Assembly: GCA_022828595.1 (NCBI GenBank)
Contig: JAKGHH010000002.1
Span: 80,138,383 to 80,202,382 of the forward strand
Source of the DNA: Nelumbo lutea
Taxonomy: Eukaryota; Streptophyta; Magnoliopsida; Proteales; Nelumbonaceae
Reading direction: 5' to 3'
Length of the DNA: 64,000 nt
The translations under genes were made by a program, and so were the position numbers. This document shows positions 1 through 9,671 of this stretch, in pieces; position 1 is the first letter of the stretch, and every line of letters begins with the position of its first letter. Under the pieces are notes generated by a model. It was not told where the DNA came from and ran no database searches. It worked only from the letters and a program-made list of their open reading frames with translations.

Positions 1-130
1 AGAAAAAAAGAAAGAAGAAAAGAAAGAAAGAAAGAAAGGAGAAAGGAAAAAAAAGAAAAGAAGAGAAAGGAAAGGAAGGAGGGAAGAAGGAGGAGTGGAG
101 GGAAGAAGAAGGAAGAGGAGGAGGATGGTT
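1..130. repeat. Purine-rich GA low-complexity tract
   Basis: Nearly pure A/G on the plus strand, with GAAA and GGAA runs. There is no coding potential. It leads into the 28-bp repeat that follows. Confidence 0.85.
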
Positions 131-190
131 CAACGCTCACCGGAAACAATAATGGCGACAGCAACGGTGACGCGGCGGCAACAGACACAG

Positions 191-274
191 ATCTGAGTTC
201 TTGGATCTGAGATCTGAGATCTGAGCTCTTGGATCTGAGATCTGAGATCTGAGTTCTCGGATCTCAGATCTGAG
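191..274. repeat. 28-bp minisatellite, three copies
   Basis: Three adjacent 28-bp units at 191-218, 219-246 and 247-274. Each starts ATCTGAG and contains GGATCT and AGATCT steps. The copies differ at only a few positions. Looser GATCTGAG motifs continue to about 355. Confidence 0.9.
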
Positions 275-555
275 ATTCTCTGCAACATCTTTGATCTGAG
301 TTCTCTCTCTCTTCTTCTTCCTCAGATCTGAAACACAAACTCAAATCTGAGTTCGTGTTTCTCTCCTGCAACTTTATACTGCGAACCACTGTCCGGGTCA
401 AACAAGTCAACGGTTCGACCACCCGAGTCAGCGGTTTTCTGATGAAATCAACGGTTTTTGACCCAGGAATGAGTTAGGGGTGAAACGGAACCGGTTGCTT
501 GGACGGTTTCCGGGCCGAACGGTCCGACCGTCCAAGTAAACGACGGTTCAAAAAC
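275..555. other. Unassigned stretch with a 10-bp hairpin
   Basis: No gene is seen. A perfect inverted repeat, CTTGGACGGT at 498-507 and ACCGTCCAAG at 527-536, encloses a 19-nt GC-rich loop. Just before it, a TTAGGGGTG sequence near 475 looks like the end of a hAT-type element, but no partner end was found. Confidence 0.5.
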
Positions 556-1885
556 ATTGGTGGTGGGGATAAATATGGATAAGAGGGAGATGGTAGAAAA
601 GAGCTGAATTAGGGGTGATCATTTCAGTCCGGCCCGACCTGGCCCGGACAAGCCCGACCCAGAAATTCCAGGCTTGGGCCTGGGTTTTGTGTTCAAGCCC
701 GGACATCAGGCCCGTAAATTTTAGGGCAGGGCTTGGGCTTAATACTTCAAGCCCGGCCCGGCCCATATATATCTAAACGTACACATTTTGTGTATAATGT
801 ATACACATATGTATATATGTTATTTTACATTATATTATATGTTTTATATATAAATATTATAACATGACATGTATAATTTATATTATTTAATGTTTTATAT
901 ATGAGTGACATTGGCTTGGAATCAGGCCCGGCCCGGCTAGGGCTTATGTTTCAGGCCTGGAACCCCGGCCCGGCCCATGATCACCCCTAGCTGAAATCCT
1001 AGGATGTGTGGTGTCTCGTTTGGCCTTAAATGAGTTGGGGCTGCCTTTTGGTGATAACCCAAGAAATATCAATTTTCAGAACCCAGTGGTTGACAGATTC
1101 ACTAAAAGACTAGCCTCTTAGAAGAAAATTTACCAGTCTTTGGGTCACAAAATCACATTGAAAAAATCAACTTTGACCAATTTGCCTGTGCATTTTGTCA
1201 TCTTTCAGGACACCAAAGGCAATAAGCAAAATACTAGAAAAATTGATGAGGGATTTCATGTGGGAACCAGGGGAGGGGAGATCATAGGGTTAGCTGCGGG
1301 GTGATTTCTAAATACAAATTTGAGGGTGGATTAGGTACTGGAGACATTCAAAAGAGAAATGTGGCTTTATTAGGAAAACGGTATTGGAGATTAACTAAGG
1401 ATAGGGATAAGTTGTGGGTTAAGGGAATCTTGTGTATTCATGGGCAAGTGGCTGATAGGTGGGATGCAAGAGCTTTGGTAAGGGCTACACGAACTTCTCC
1501 TTGGAGATCCATTCATGCCATACATCCTTCCTTCCTACCTTTTATCAAGTACGATCTTTGTTCTGGAAATTCTATAAATTTTTTGGAACATCTTTGGGTG
1601 GGAGATGTGCCATTAAAAGAACAATTTTCGTCCTTGTTTTCCCTATCCTTGTTTAAAAAGGAGCTAGTTACAACCTTGTTGGTCCCATCAAACCCCAATT
1701 ATGGGTATGATTAGGACTTGGGCTTTAGAAGGGGTCTCAAGGATTCAGAAGTTGAGGATGTGTCGACCTTGATTCAGATTTTGAGTAGGCTGATTGTGGA
1801 TCCTTTGGGGAGGGACAAGAGGATTTGGACCTTAAATTCTACTAGTGTATTTTCTTGTGCTTCCTTTTTCAAAGCCCCAGTGCTT
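556..1885 (+). pseudogene. LINE (L1-like) reverse transcriptase C-terminal remnant, split by a MITE
   Basis: This is the decayed 3' part of a plant LINE ORF2. A short piece at about 563-609 reads GINMDKREMVEK. After the MITE at 610-989 it resumes with an ILGC motif, a GLPFGDNPR block near 1035-1065 (the plant LINE 'GLPLG.NP' signature), and then a segment with GGLGTGDIQKRNVALLGKRYWR at about 1320-1390, which precedes the zf-RVT domain in these elements. The frame shifts several times and a stop lies near 1712. The copy ends near 1885, where an oppositely oriented LINE begins. Same general family as the copy at 6600-9669. No product is expected. Confidence 0.85.
610..989. mobile_element. hAT-type MITE inserted in a LINE
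   Basis: Terminal inverted repeats TAGGGGTGATCA and TGATCACCCCT(A) bound about 380 bp. The 8 bp to the left (AGCTGAAT, 602-609) and the 8 bp to the right (AGCTGAAA, 989-996) match at seven positions, as expected for a decayed hAT target duplication. One base is ambiguous between TIR and duplication. GC-rich 'cccggcccg' subterminal blocks flank an AT-rich middle, and there is no ORF of its own. Removing it rejoins the surrounding LINE reading. Confidence 0.85.
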
Positions 1886-2680
1886 CCCAACCACCACCCT
1901 CTCTCCCTAGACCAAATCTCCAAAGCCACTTTCCCACTAGAGCCCTATTAAAGATTCTCACTTTTCTTAGCCCCAATCCCCCCTTCTCTTTCAGTTTACA
2001 GACTTTAACCCAATTCACCAAGTGAAATTTCTTCCCCCTCCCTCACCTTCCCATAGGAAGTCCCTCTATATTTTCTCAATTCTCTCTGCCACCTTAGTTG
2101 GTATTTTCAACAAATACAAGTAATAGGTTAGTAAGCTTAACAAGACACTTTTAATTAATTCCCCAGTCCCCCCCCAAATAAATATTTAGCTGTCCACCCA
2201 TCCAACCTCCTTTCAACCATCTCTATGATTGGTTTCCATATTATGTCAGCATTTGAAGCACCACCTATTGGCATAGGTGGAAGGGAGCTCACCAATTCTG
2301 CATTCAAGAGCATCAGCACATTCCACCATAACATCCCTCCCCACCTCTCCAATTTCGATTATTATGCATTTTGAAAGATAAATCTTCATCCATGTTAGCA
2401 TTTCAAAATTTGTCAATACTACTCTTAAATTCAGCATCTGTTCCACCGTAGAGTCTAGATAAATCAAGGTGTCATCTGCATACTACAGATGGGTAATGCA
2501 AGGCCCATCCCTTCCAACCTTAAATCCCCCAATCAAGCACATTTGTCCACTTCTCTCAAGTAAAAGATTCAAAATCTCCATAACCATAACAAATCGAAGA
2601 GGAGATATTGGATCTCCTATGCAGAGACTTTTGCACTTGTAGCCAAGATGAACTCCATTAGACTCCTTTCAGTGGCAACT
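1880..2680 (-). pseudogene. LINE reverse transcriptase remnant, reverse strand
   Basis: Read right to left, this encodes a diverged plant LINE RT. It shows GDPISPL near 2615, the catalytic YADDT block near 2475-2490 (the residue before Y is now a stop), a GGASNADIIWKP block near 2240-2270, a LDGW block near 2185, and then KEKGGLGLR and [13 protein letters not shown] segments at 1900-2000. This order is that of LINE ORF2 from RT palm to just before zf-RVT. It contains several stops and frameshifts. It belongs to a different subfamily from the plus-strand LINE to its left, and they meet near 1885. Dead copy. Confidence 0.8.
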
Positions 2681-2694
2681 AATTTTGATTGGAT

Positions 2695-3260
2695 CTTCAC
2701 TAGCTGGATATCAAGAATATTCTCTTGAATGGTGATTTAGAAGAAGAGGTGTATATGGTTCAGCCTACTGGTTTTTGTGCCAAAGGTAGTGAGCCGAAGG
2801 TATGCAGATTGAAGCAGTGACTACAGGCCTGGGTAGTTTCCATTTACTTGTACAACAAATGGGGTTTAAACAATGCCAGGCAAACCATACATTATGTGTA
2901 AAGAAAGGTAAAGGAAAAATTGCATCCCTAATTGTCTATGTTGATGACATGGTAGTTACTGGTGATTGGACAATAGAAATACAAAAATTGAAGGAGTTCT
3001 TAGCCACATAATTCAAGGTGAAAGGTCTGCGTCATTTATGCTATTTTCTTGGAATTGAAGTTGCTCGCTCTCAAAAGGGGATCTTCATTTCTCAAAGGAA
3101 ATATGTCCTACTTATTGGAGAATACCGAGAAGTTAGGAGTGAAGCCAACTGATTCACCAAATGATCCAAATCACAGATTGGTTGATAGTTAGGGAGAACC
3201 TACAAAAGATGTGAGGCAGTTCTAGAGGCTTGTAGGTAAACTTTTATATCTCTCCATAGT
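2695..3260 (+). pseudogene. Ty1/copia reverse transcriptase remnant
   Basis: The segment begins near a degraded 'LD.KN..LNGDLEEEVYM' block at 2700-2760, typical of the copia RT start. It carries the copia catalytic motif YVDDM near 2938-2952 within an open stretch at 2802-3011, followed by 'FLGIEVARS' and 'QRKYVL' blocks to about 3110 and a LVGKLLYLS block near 3230-3255. Frameshifts and stops interrupt it, and no gag, integrase or LTR is attached. A second copia piece in the opposite orientation lies at 5783-6600 and repeats the QRKYVL to LVGKLLYLS segment. Confidence 0.85.
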
Positions 3261-3300
3261 TGTCAAGGCGATGCCTAGGCGACTAGGCGCTTTTTAAAGA
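3258..3300. repeat. GCCTAGGCG-rich element end (tentative)
   Basis: A short block with GGCGATGCCTAGGCGACTAGGCGC resembles a common terminal motif of plant hAT-type MITEs. No partner end was found, so it may be a truncated end. Confidence 0.3.
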
Positions 3301-3630
3301 GAACCTAGTTTCTATAATAAAACCTCACATGTCACGTTTTTGCTGTGAGGAAAGTAAAAACAAACTTAATGAGGGTTTCACTTTGACAAAAGAATCGAAC
3401 CGAGGAAGGGGAGAGAACAAAATACCTCCATCGTTCCCACACAATCCTCAAATTCAAGGTGAGTCAACCGTCTTCCTTGGTTCTTTGTTTCCTTTTTTTT
3501 TTTTTTGTTGGTTTAAGACAGTTGTTACGCCCCATTGTTCTTCTCTTCCTTTTTTTTCTATCTTTTCCCCAAGCTTTTTTAATCATTTTATTGGACTAAA
3601 ACAGGGAATCATTTTATTGGACTAAAATAG
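3301..3630. other. Unassigned, T-rich
   Basis: No gene is recognised. The ORF at 3329-3625 is low-complexity Phe/Ser-rich sequence from T-tracts and is not supported as coding. It leads into the tandem T-rich repeat. Confidence 0.5.
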
Positions 3631-4107
3631 GGGCTATGCCCCTTCTTTTGTTCTTAAATTTCTTGCATTTTTTCAGCCTTTTCTTCTCATTATTAGTGTC
3701 TGAAACAAGGGCATAACAGGAGCTCTGCCTTCTTTTCTTTTTCATATTCTTCTTTTATTTTGTTGTATTCTTTTCACCAGCCTTTTTGGGTCTAGAACAG
3801 GGGCTCCACCACCTACTTTTCTTCTTCATTTTCTTCTTTTATTTTAGTATTTGTTCCCTAGGTTTTCTTGATCTAAATAAGGGCTCCACCCCCTTCTTTT
3901 GTTCTTAAATTTCTTGCATTTTTTCAGCTTTTTTTTTTCTCATCATTTGTTTGAAACAGGGGCTTTTCTTCATAGTTCTTCTTTTATTTTAAACATTTTT
4001 CACCAGCTTCTCTGGGTCTAGAGCAGGGGCTCCGCCCCCCTACTTTTCTTCTTCATTTTCTTCTTTTAGTTTAGTATTTGTTCCCTATGTTTTGTTGATC
4101 TAAAATA
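3631..4107. repeat. Two-copy tandem repeat of about 230-250 bp, T-rich
   Basis: Copy 1 (3631-3880) and copy 2 (3881-4107) both start with GGGCT..GCCCC or GGGCTCCACCCCC and then run through the same series: CTTTTGTTCTTAAATTTCTT, TTTTCAGC, a CACCAGC block, GGGTCTAGA.CAGGGGCTCC, and TTTGTTCCCTA. Related 'aggggct.cccc' blocks appear at 3605 and 4146, so the duplicated family may be slightly larger. Confidence 0.85.
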
Positions 4108-4208
4108 GGGGCTCTACCCCCTTCTTAGGTCTTTTCTTTTCTTGGTCTAAAAATAGGGGCTACAGCCCCCTTCTGCCTCAAACTAGAGACCTCATTGCAA
4201 CTTTGTCT

Positions 4209-4750
4209 AGGGGTGGCAATTGGGCAAGTTGGTTGGGTTGGGTTTGGGTTGAGCTTCAACCCAACCAATCTAACCCACTGACCCATCAATGACCCATTTA
4301 AGAAAATTTAAATGTGTTGGGTTCAACCCAAAAACACCTTAAACGGCTTAACCCAACCCATTAATCATACATAGATAAATTACATAAAAATATAACAAAA
4401 ATTATAAAAAAACAATAATTACAACAAAAGATATAAATAAACATAGAAAAATGAATCACAAATAATAATAATTATAGGAAAATATAACAAAGATTATAAA
4501 CAAACATAGAAAAAAATAAAAAATAACAAGAAAATATTACAAAATTTACAAGCAAACATACAAAACGAAAAAATAAAATAAAAATTGCAAAAGCGTAAAA
4601 TGGCATAGCTGAAGAAGAGCACGAACAAGAAGTGAATCTAATGTGCATGAGTGACAATGTCAAAGTTGAGGAGAAGTAAGGACTTGGGGGTTTCTGGTAA
4701 TGGAAAGAAGTGGCTTTGCCCCCCTTGACAAAGCGGCCACCATTGATTAA
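4209..4750. mobile_element. hAT-like element end and AT-rich body (truncated)
   Basis: TAGGGGTGGCAATTGGGC at about 4211 matches the usual plant hAT/MITE 5' end and is followed by GGGTTGGG and CAACCCAACC blocks that can pair with each other. The rest to 4750 is A-rich without coding signal. I could not find a matching right end, so this is probably truncated. Confidence 0.45.
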
Positions 4751-4758
4751 TTTGACAC

Positions 4759-5136
4759 TAGACCTGCTCATGGGTTGTGTATCCCGATGGGCTGGCCCGG
4801 CCTAGCCTGTTTTTTTATTGTGATTAGACAAATTTTCAGGACCATGAGCTCGGGCTCGGTCTTACACAAATAAGCCTAGCTTGAGCCCAACTCGATAATA
4901 TTACATATAATAAAGATATATAAATAATATATATTATTTCATTAAATTATTACCAAATACCAATTTACAATTTAGGAAATAGAAATTAGTTTATTGGTTT
5001 ATTATATTATTACCAAATTAATATAATATAAGTTTATTGAATTACACCATAGATAAGAGATTTTATGTTCAAAGGCATTTTCTATTAATAAAGAGGCAAA
5101 GCCTGGTCGAACCAGCGTAGACCATGAACAGGTCTA
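4759..5136. mobile_element. hAT-type MITE with perfect 8-bp target duplication
   Basis: Ends TAGACCTGCTCATGG and CCATGAACAGGTCTA are inverted repeats with one mismatch. The flanks TTTGACAC (4751-4758) and TTTGACAC (5137-5144) are identical 8-bp target duplications. The body is about 378 bp with GC-rich ends (GGGCTGGCCCGGCC) and an AT-rich centre. This is a typical non-autonomous hAT derivative without transposase. Confidence 0.92.
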
Positions 5137-5391
5137 TTTGACACCAACAAGACTCTTACGACAGAAATCAAGTGAAAAGATTGATCAAAAAAAGTCAAGT
5201 GAAAAGTAATAGAAATATAAGAAGAGGAAGAGCAAAAATTTGTCAACCTTCACATGCACCAGTAGACAAAAGTAAGAACAATTGATGTTTTCAATTATTT
5301 TTTAATGTTTGGATGGGATGGTTAGTAAGAGAAGAGCTGGTGCTAAACAAAAAAAATGACTTGATTATAGGCTAAAGAGTGTGAGGTAGGT

Positions 5392-5417
5392 TGCAGAATT
5401 AAAATGAGATATGTTTG

Positions 5418-5450
<33 letters not shown>

Positions 5451-5782
5451 AGGAGAAATTTGACATTTTGAGGTGTTTGACTTCAAAGATTGTTCTAGCA
5501 ATCCTAGGTTTAGTACAAATCAGTTTAAGAAAAGAAAAAGAAAAAGAAAAAGAAAGAAAAATAGAAGAGAAGAAGAAAAGAAAGAAAGGAGAGAAAGAGA
5601 GAGCATAATGAATTGGTTCTGTCGCCCCCCTCATTGGCTTTTATATAACTTAACAAAAAGATGGTACAATGACAAAAATACCCCTACCAACTATGACAGA
5701 GAGAAAAACACAAAACAACAACCTGAAATAATACCAAATAAAGATGGGGAAACAACTAAGTGTCCCTGTCTACATCTCTACA
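5392..5782 (-). mobile_element. Ty1/copia 3' LTR (reverse strand)
   Basis: Read on the reverse strand, a polypurine tract (TTGAGGGGGAG, about 5783-5793) is followed at once by TGTAGAGATG, the expected LTR start, right after the copia RNase H region at 5783-6600. TTCTGCA near 5392 is a plausible CA end. The LTR is about 390 bp and includes a (GA)n tract at 5421-5450 and a GAAA-rich tract at 5527-5600. ORFs in these purine tracts are low-complexity artefacts. The 5' LTR is missing, so both boundaries are inferred. Confidence 0.65.
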
Positions 5783-6600
5783 CTCCCCCTCAAGTTGGTA
5801 ATAGATATTGAGCATTCCCAACTTGCATAAATCTATCTTCATCCTGACTTTAGTAACTGCCTTGGTGAAGAGATCAGCAAACTGCATATCAAAGGCAATA
5901 TATGGCAAGCACACTTCTTGAGAGGCAACTCTCACCCTAATAAAGTGTCAATACACCTCAATATGTTTTGTCCTATTATGTTGTATTGGGTTATGGGCAA
6001 ATTAATGGTAGCTTGAATGTATGTACAGCATTAAGGGCTTCTCATGCTCAATTCCAAGTTCTTCAAGTAAGGATCTCAACCATAGTACTTTTGCCACTCC
6101 ATGAGCCAAGATGTATTCTACTTCAACACTTGAACGAGCTACTACATTGTATTTCTTACTTCGCTAGGAAACCAAATTTCCTCCAACAAAGGCACAGTAC
6201 CCAAAAGTAGATCTCCTGCCATCTACACATCTAACCCAATTCACATCAGTGTAAACCTCAATCTTCATATGACCATTATTCTTAAAGTGTATTCCACGAC
6301 CTAGACACCTCTTAAGATATGCTAGGATCCTCTCAACAACCAACAAATGAGTGGTTCTCGGATTGTGCATGTACTAACTAACAACACTGACAGCATAAGA
6401 AATGTCAGCCGAGTTAGACAAAGATACAGAAGTTTCCCAACCAGTCATTGATACATAGTCTTGTCATCAAGAGGCTCACCCCTTTCAGCACTTATCTTAT
6501 GGTTTAATTCAATGGGAGTATCTATAGGTTTAACCCCCAATTTTCTTATTTCCTCCAAAAGGTCAAGGACATACTTTCTCTAAGAAATGAAAATTCTATG
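5783..6600 (-). pseudogene. Ty1/copia RT-RNase H 3' remnant
   Basis: On the reverse strand, reading from 6600: an RKYVLDLL block (preceded by a stop), a KLGVKPIDTP block, LVGKLLYLS, then an open segment 6164-6370 with the copia RNase H landmarks RILAYLK, YTDVNWV and RRSTFGYC. Degraded blocks then continue to a polypurine tract and LTR. The usual 'YTDADWA' acidic motif reads YTDVNWV, so the second acidic residue is lost. Stops at several places show it is dead. It joins a plus-strand LINE abruptly at about 6600. Confidence 0.88.
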
Positions 6601-7537
6601 TTTAGAGGTTGGAGGGTAGAAAGAAATCAAGTTGTAATGACTCATTTGCAGTTTGCAAATGACAATCATTTTTTGTGAGGACTGCTCGGAATCAAGCTTA
6701 AGGAATTTGAAGGCCCTAGTTGGTCATTTTCAGAGAGTTTCAAGTTTAAAAGTCAATTGGGAAAAGAGTTGTGTGGCAGGAGTCAACTTGGGAGAGCAAG
6801 AGACTTGTTTGTTAGTGAGAATACTAGGCTGTGAAGTAAAATGTTGGCCTCGATTATCTTGGCATGCCTTTGGGGGGAAACCCAAGAGCAGATAACTTTT
6901 GGAAACCAATAATAGAAAGATTTACTACGAAGTTAGCCATGAGGAAAAGGAGCTACATCTCTTTGGGGGGAAGAATCACCTTGGTCAGGTCCACTCTAGC
7001 CAACTTACCCACCTATTACCCGTTCACCTTTAGAATTCTGGTAAAAATTGCAAGGCAACTGGAAAAAATAATGAGTGATTTCTTATGGGAGCTAGGAGAT
7101 GAAAAGAAAGATCATCTGATAAAATGGAAGCAGGTGCGTAAAGCTAAGGATCAAGGAGGACTAGGCTTAGGAAATCTGGTTAAAAGGAATACAGCTCTCC
7201 TAGGAAAATGGCTTTGGAGAATTCTCCTAGAAGGAGAAAGGTTGTGGCACAAGGTCATTGGAAGCATCCATGGTGTAGTGCACAATGGCTGGGACGCAAA
7301 ACTAGCACCTCAATGAGTTTGAAATTCCGCTTGGAAAGAAACTTTTGAGGAACTTCTATCTTCTCTTAATTTTATCCATTGTGATGTTGGGGTATGGAAA
7401 CAAAGTCCTTTTTGGGGAAGACCACTGGCTGGGGGAATTACCCCTTAAACTGCAATTCCCTATATTCTATGCTTTGTTAGATTATAAGGCTGAGCCTGTT
7501 GCCAGGTTTGGCCTACCCTCAAAGCTTGGTTTTTTTA

Positions 7538-8350
7538 AATAGTAAAATGAAAATTTATTAAATATAAAAAGAAAGATACAGTGATTGAATTTCAAGTGCA
7601 TTCCAGAAATTCTCCCCAAACCTGACCTACTGACTTGATCAAAATCTGGAAGCACTCAGACCCAATCTACTACTAGTTTCCCCACCAAAGAAACCAGAAT
7701 TTCAGAACGTTTTTATTTGCCTTCAAAAATCTTTTTGTTTCTTTCATTCCACAGAGTCCAACATACGGCAAAGGGAATGCAGCTCCAAACTATCCCTGCT
7801 TTCTTGCTTCCCCCAAGTCTTGGCCAAGAAGAGAAATTTTCTTCTGTTAAACTTGACTAAAATATTCTTCGCCCAAAAAGGGAGGAATAGAATTTCCAAA
7901 TGATGTTTGCACTTTGCAGTCTTACAATAGAAGAATAGGTGGAAGACAGTCTATTCATCCTTGCATCACGTAACACAGATGTTTGCTAAGCAGAACCCTC
8001 TACTTTTTAAGTGGTCGACTGTTAGAATACTATCCAAGCCAACCAACCAAGAAAAAGCTTCCACTCTCAGTAGAATGGGATTCCCCCAGACCCCATGTGA
8101 TCTGAAGCCAGCTGATACTTTGCCAGTGCCAATTAGAAAGATTTCACAGTGAACACCCCATTCTTGCATTCTTTCCACCACATCCCATCCCTCAAAGAGG
8201 GTGACACCTTGACTTTCTGTAACTTTTCCAGCAGCTTAATACATTCTTCTTCTATCTCTTGATCCAGAAGATGTCTTCTGAATTTGGGGCACCAAACAAT
8301 CTCATCTCCCCTTAGCTCAAAACATTGACCAACTTTAATGTGATGCTTAG
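7538..8350 (-). pseudogene. Antisense LINE fragment (zf-RVT region) nested in another LINE
   Basis: Reverse-strand reading gives the reverse-transcriptase zinc-binding domain of a plant LINE: an open stretch at 7966-8181 with VEAFSWLVGLDSILTVDHLK, GFCLANICVT and, just downstream, CKDE.TVFHLFFYCK-like residues with the expected Cys/His spacing. A T7 run on the plus strand at about 7530-7537 would be its poly-A tail. The plus-strand LINE reads PSKLGF just before it and resumes with a PEFGL..DFGFRRGL-like segment after it, matching the uninterrupted order in the copy at 556-1885. Target-site duplication is unclear (AGCTTGG against TGCTTAG). Confidence 0.75.
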
Positions 8351-9060
8351 TCAGCCCGAATTTGGTTTAAACTAAGACTTTGGTTTTAGAAGGGGTTTGA
8401 GAAATAATGAATGTGAATCCCTAGTTCTCCTTCTTTCATAATTGGAAAAGGTCTTCTTGGATCAAAATTCCTTGGACAGTAGAGTTTGGCCTCCCTCTCC
8501 TGATGGTCTTTCTCTTGTGCTTCCTTCTTCAACATCCTTACCCTCTCAGAACCTATGGGCAAGAATTTCCTAGTGAAAGAAATTTAGTGTAAAACAATCC
8601 CCCCCAATGTATATTGCATTTGGGATTACTTCTCACTCTTTGGCTGCAGATGGGATCCCCCGCAAGATGTGGTCAGCTTATTCAATTCCAATTTCTTGCA
8701 GCAAGAAAAAAAAGGGCAAAATGCTTATGGAGGGTAACGAGACCAACTGGTTTGGACCATCTGGGAAGAAAGAAATCAAAGGATTTTCAATGAGAAGAGC
8801 AGATCTAAGGAGGAAGTATTTCAAACAAAAAAAAAAAAAAAAATTCAGATCTGTGCATTGGATAAAAACTGTTGATATCTTCAAAGATGTCTCAACAAAT
8901 GAAATAATAAGGAATGGAAGTGGCACAAGTGGAAACGCATAAAGAAATAATTAAGATGGATTGGAACTCCAGAGACAAATAAGTTGAAGCAGAACCTTGA
9001 TGGTAGCTCCTTTGGAAACCCTGGGAGGGCAGGAATAGGGGGAGTCTTTAGAAATCATCA

Positions 9061-9352
9061 TGGAAAAGTTGTGGCTTTGTTCTCAGGACCAATTGGGTAA
9101 GGAGACTCGATTCAGGCAGAGATAATGGCTCTCTTACAAGGCTTGAAATTAGCAATATAATTAGAAGCTAGAGAGTTGGAAGTTGAAGGGGACTCACTAT
9201 TGGTCATGGAAAAGTTGTGGCTTTGTTCTCAGGGCCAATTGGGTAAGGAGACTTAATTCAGGCAGAGATAATGGCTCTCTTACAAGCCTTGAAATTAGCA
9301 ATACAATTAGAAGCTAGAGAGTTGGAAGTGGAAGGGGACTCACTATTATCTC
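9061..9352. repeat. 146-bp tandem duplication inside LINE RNase H
   Basis: 9061-9206 and 9207-9352 are near-identical, both beginning TGGAAAAGTTGTGGCTTTGT. The unit length is not a multiple of three, so the duplication itself breaks the RNase H frame. The few differences between copies suggest it arose fairly late in the decay of the element. Confidence 0.95.
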
Positions 9353-9671
9353 TTGGGCTAAGCAAGTAAACTTAGCACCCTGGAAGTATAGATTTGCATT
9401 CAGGGAAATTGACCTTCTCGCTAAGAGTTTTAACTCTACATTTGGGTGAGTTAAAAGGGCAGCAAATACTCTAGCAAAACAAGGAGTTGATAGGCCTTCT
9501 CTATTTTGGGCAAAACTGTAGCTCTCTGTATTAAAACAAAGAGATGATGATCCTTGTAATTTGGGACATTTTGTATAATTGCTATACTCTGACTGCATAG
9601 TAGCTAAAGTACTTGTAATCTATTATTTAAATTAATAAATAAAATATCCTTTGTTGATCAAAAAAAAAACA

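Larger units (their letters stand above)
6600..9669 (+). pseudogene. 5'-truncated L1-like LINE (RT, zf-RVT, RNase H, poly-A), interrupted
   Basis: The longest LINE copy in the window. It starts inside the RT palm (RGWRVERN; the catalytic dyad block reads 'FAND'), then SLKVNWEKSC near 6745, GMPLGGNPRADNFWKP near 6865-6910, SLGGRITLVRSTLANLP near 6960-7010, and GGLGLGNLVKRNTALLGKWLWR near 7155-7220. At about 7538 it is interrupted by an antisense LINE and resumes near 8350. An RNase H region follows (DGSSFGNPGRAGIGGVFRN near 8998-9055, later WVKRAANTLAKQGVDRP-like at 9450-9500), then a 3' UTR ending TTGTTGATC plus A10 at 9660-9669. A 146-bp duplication (9061-9352) and a 17-A run at about 8827 disrupt it. 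Confidence 0.9.

Noticed and set aside
5365..5634. ORFs on both strands in GA and GAAA tracts
   Set aside because: Low-complexity Ser/Phe or Glu/Lys/Arg strings produced by microsatellites in a copia LTR.
9314..9598. Reverse-strand 94-codon ORF
   Set aside because: Antisense to LINE RNase H and its 3' UTR; no motif.
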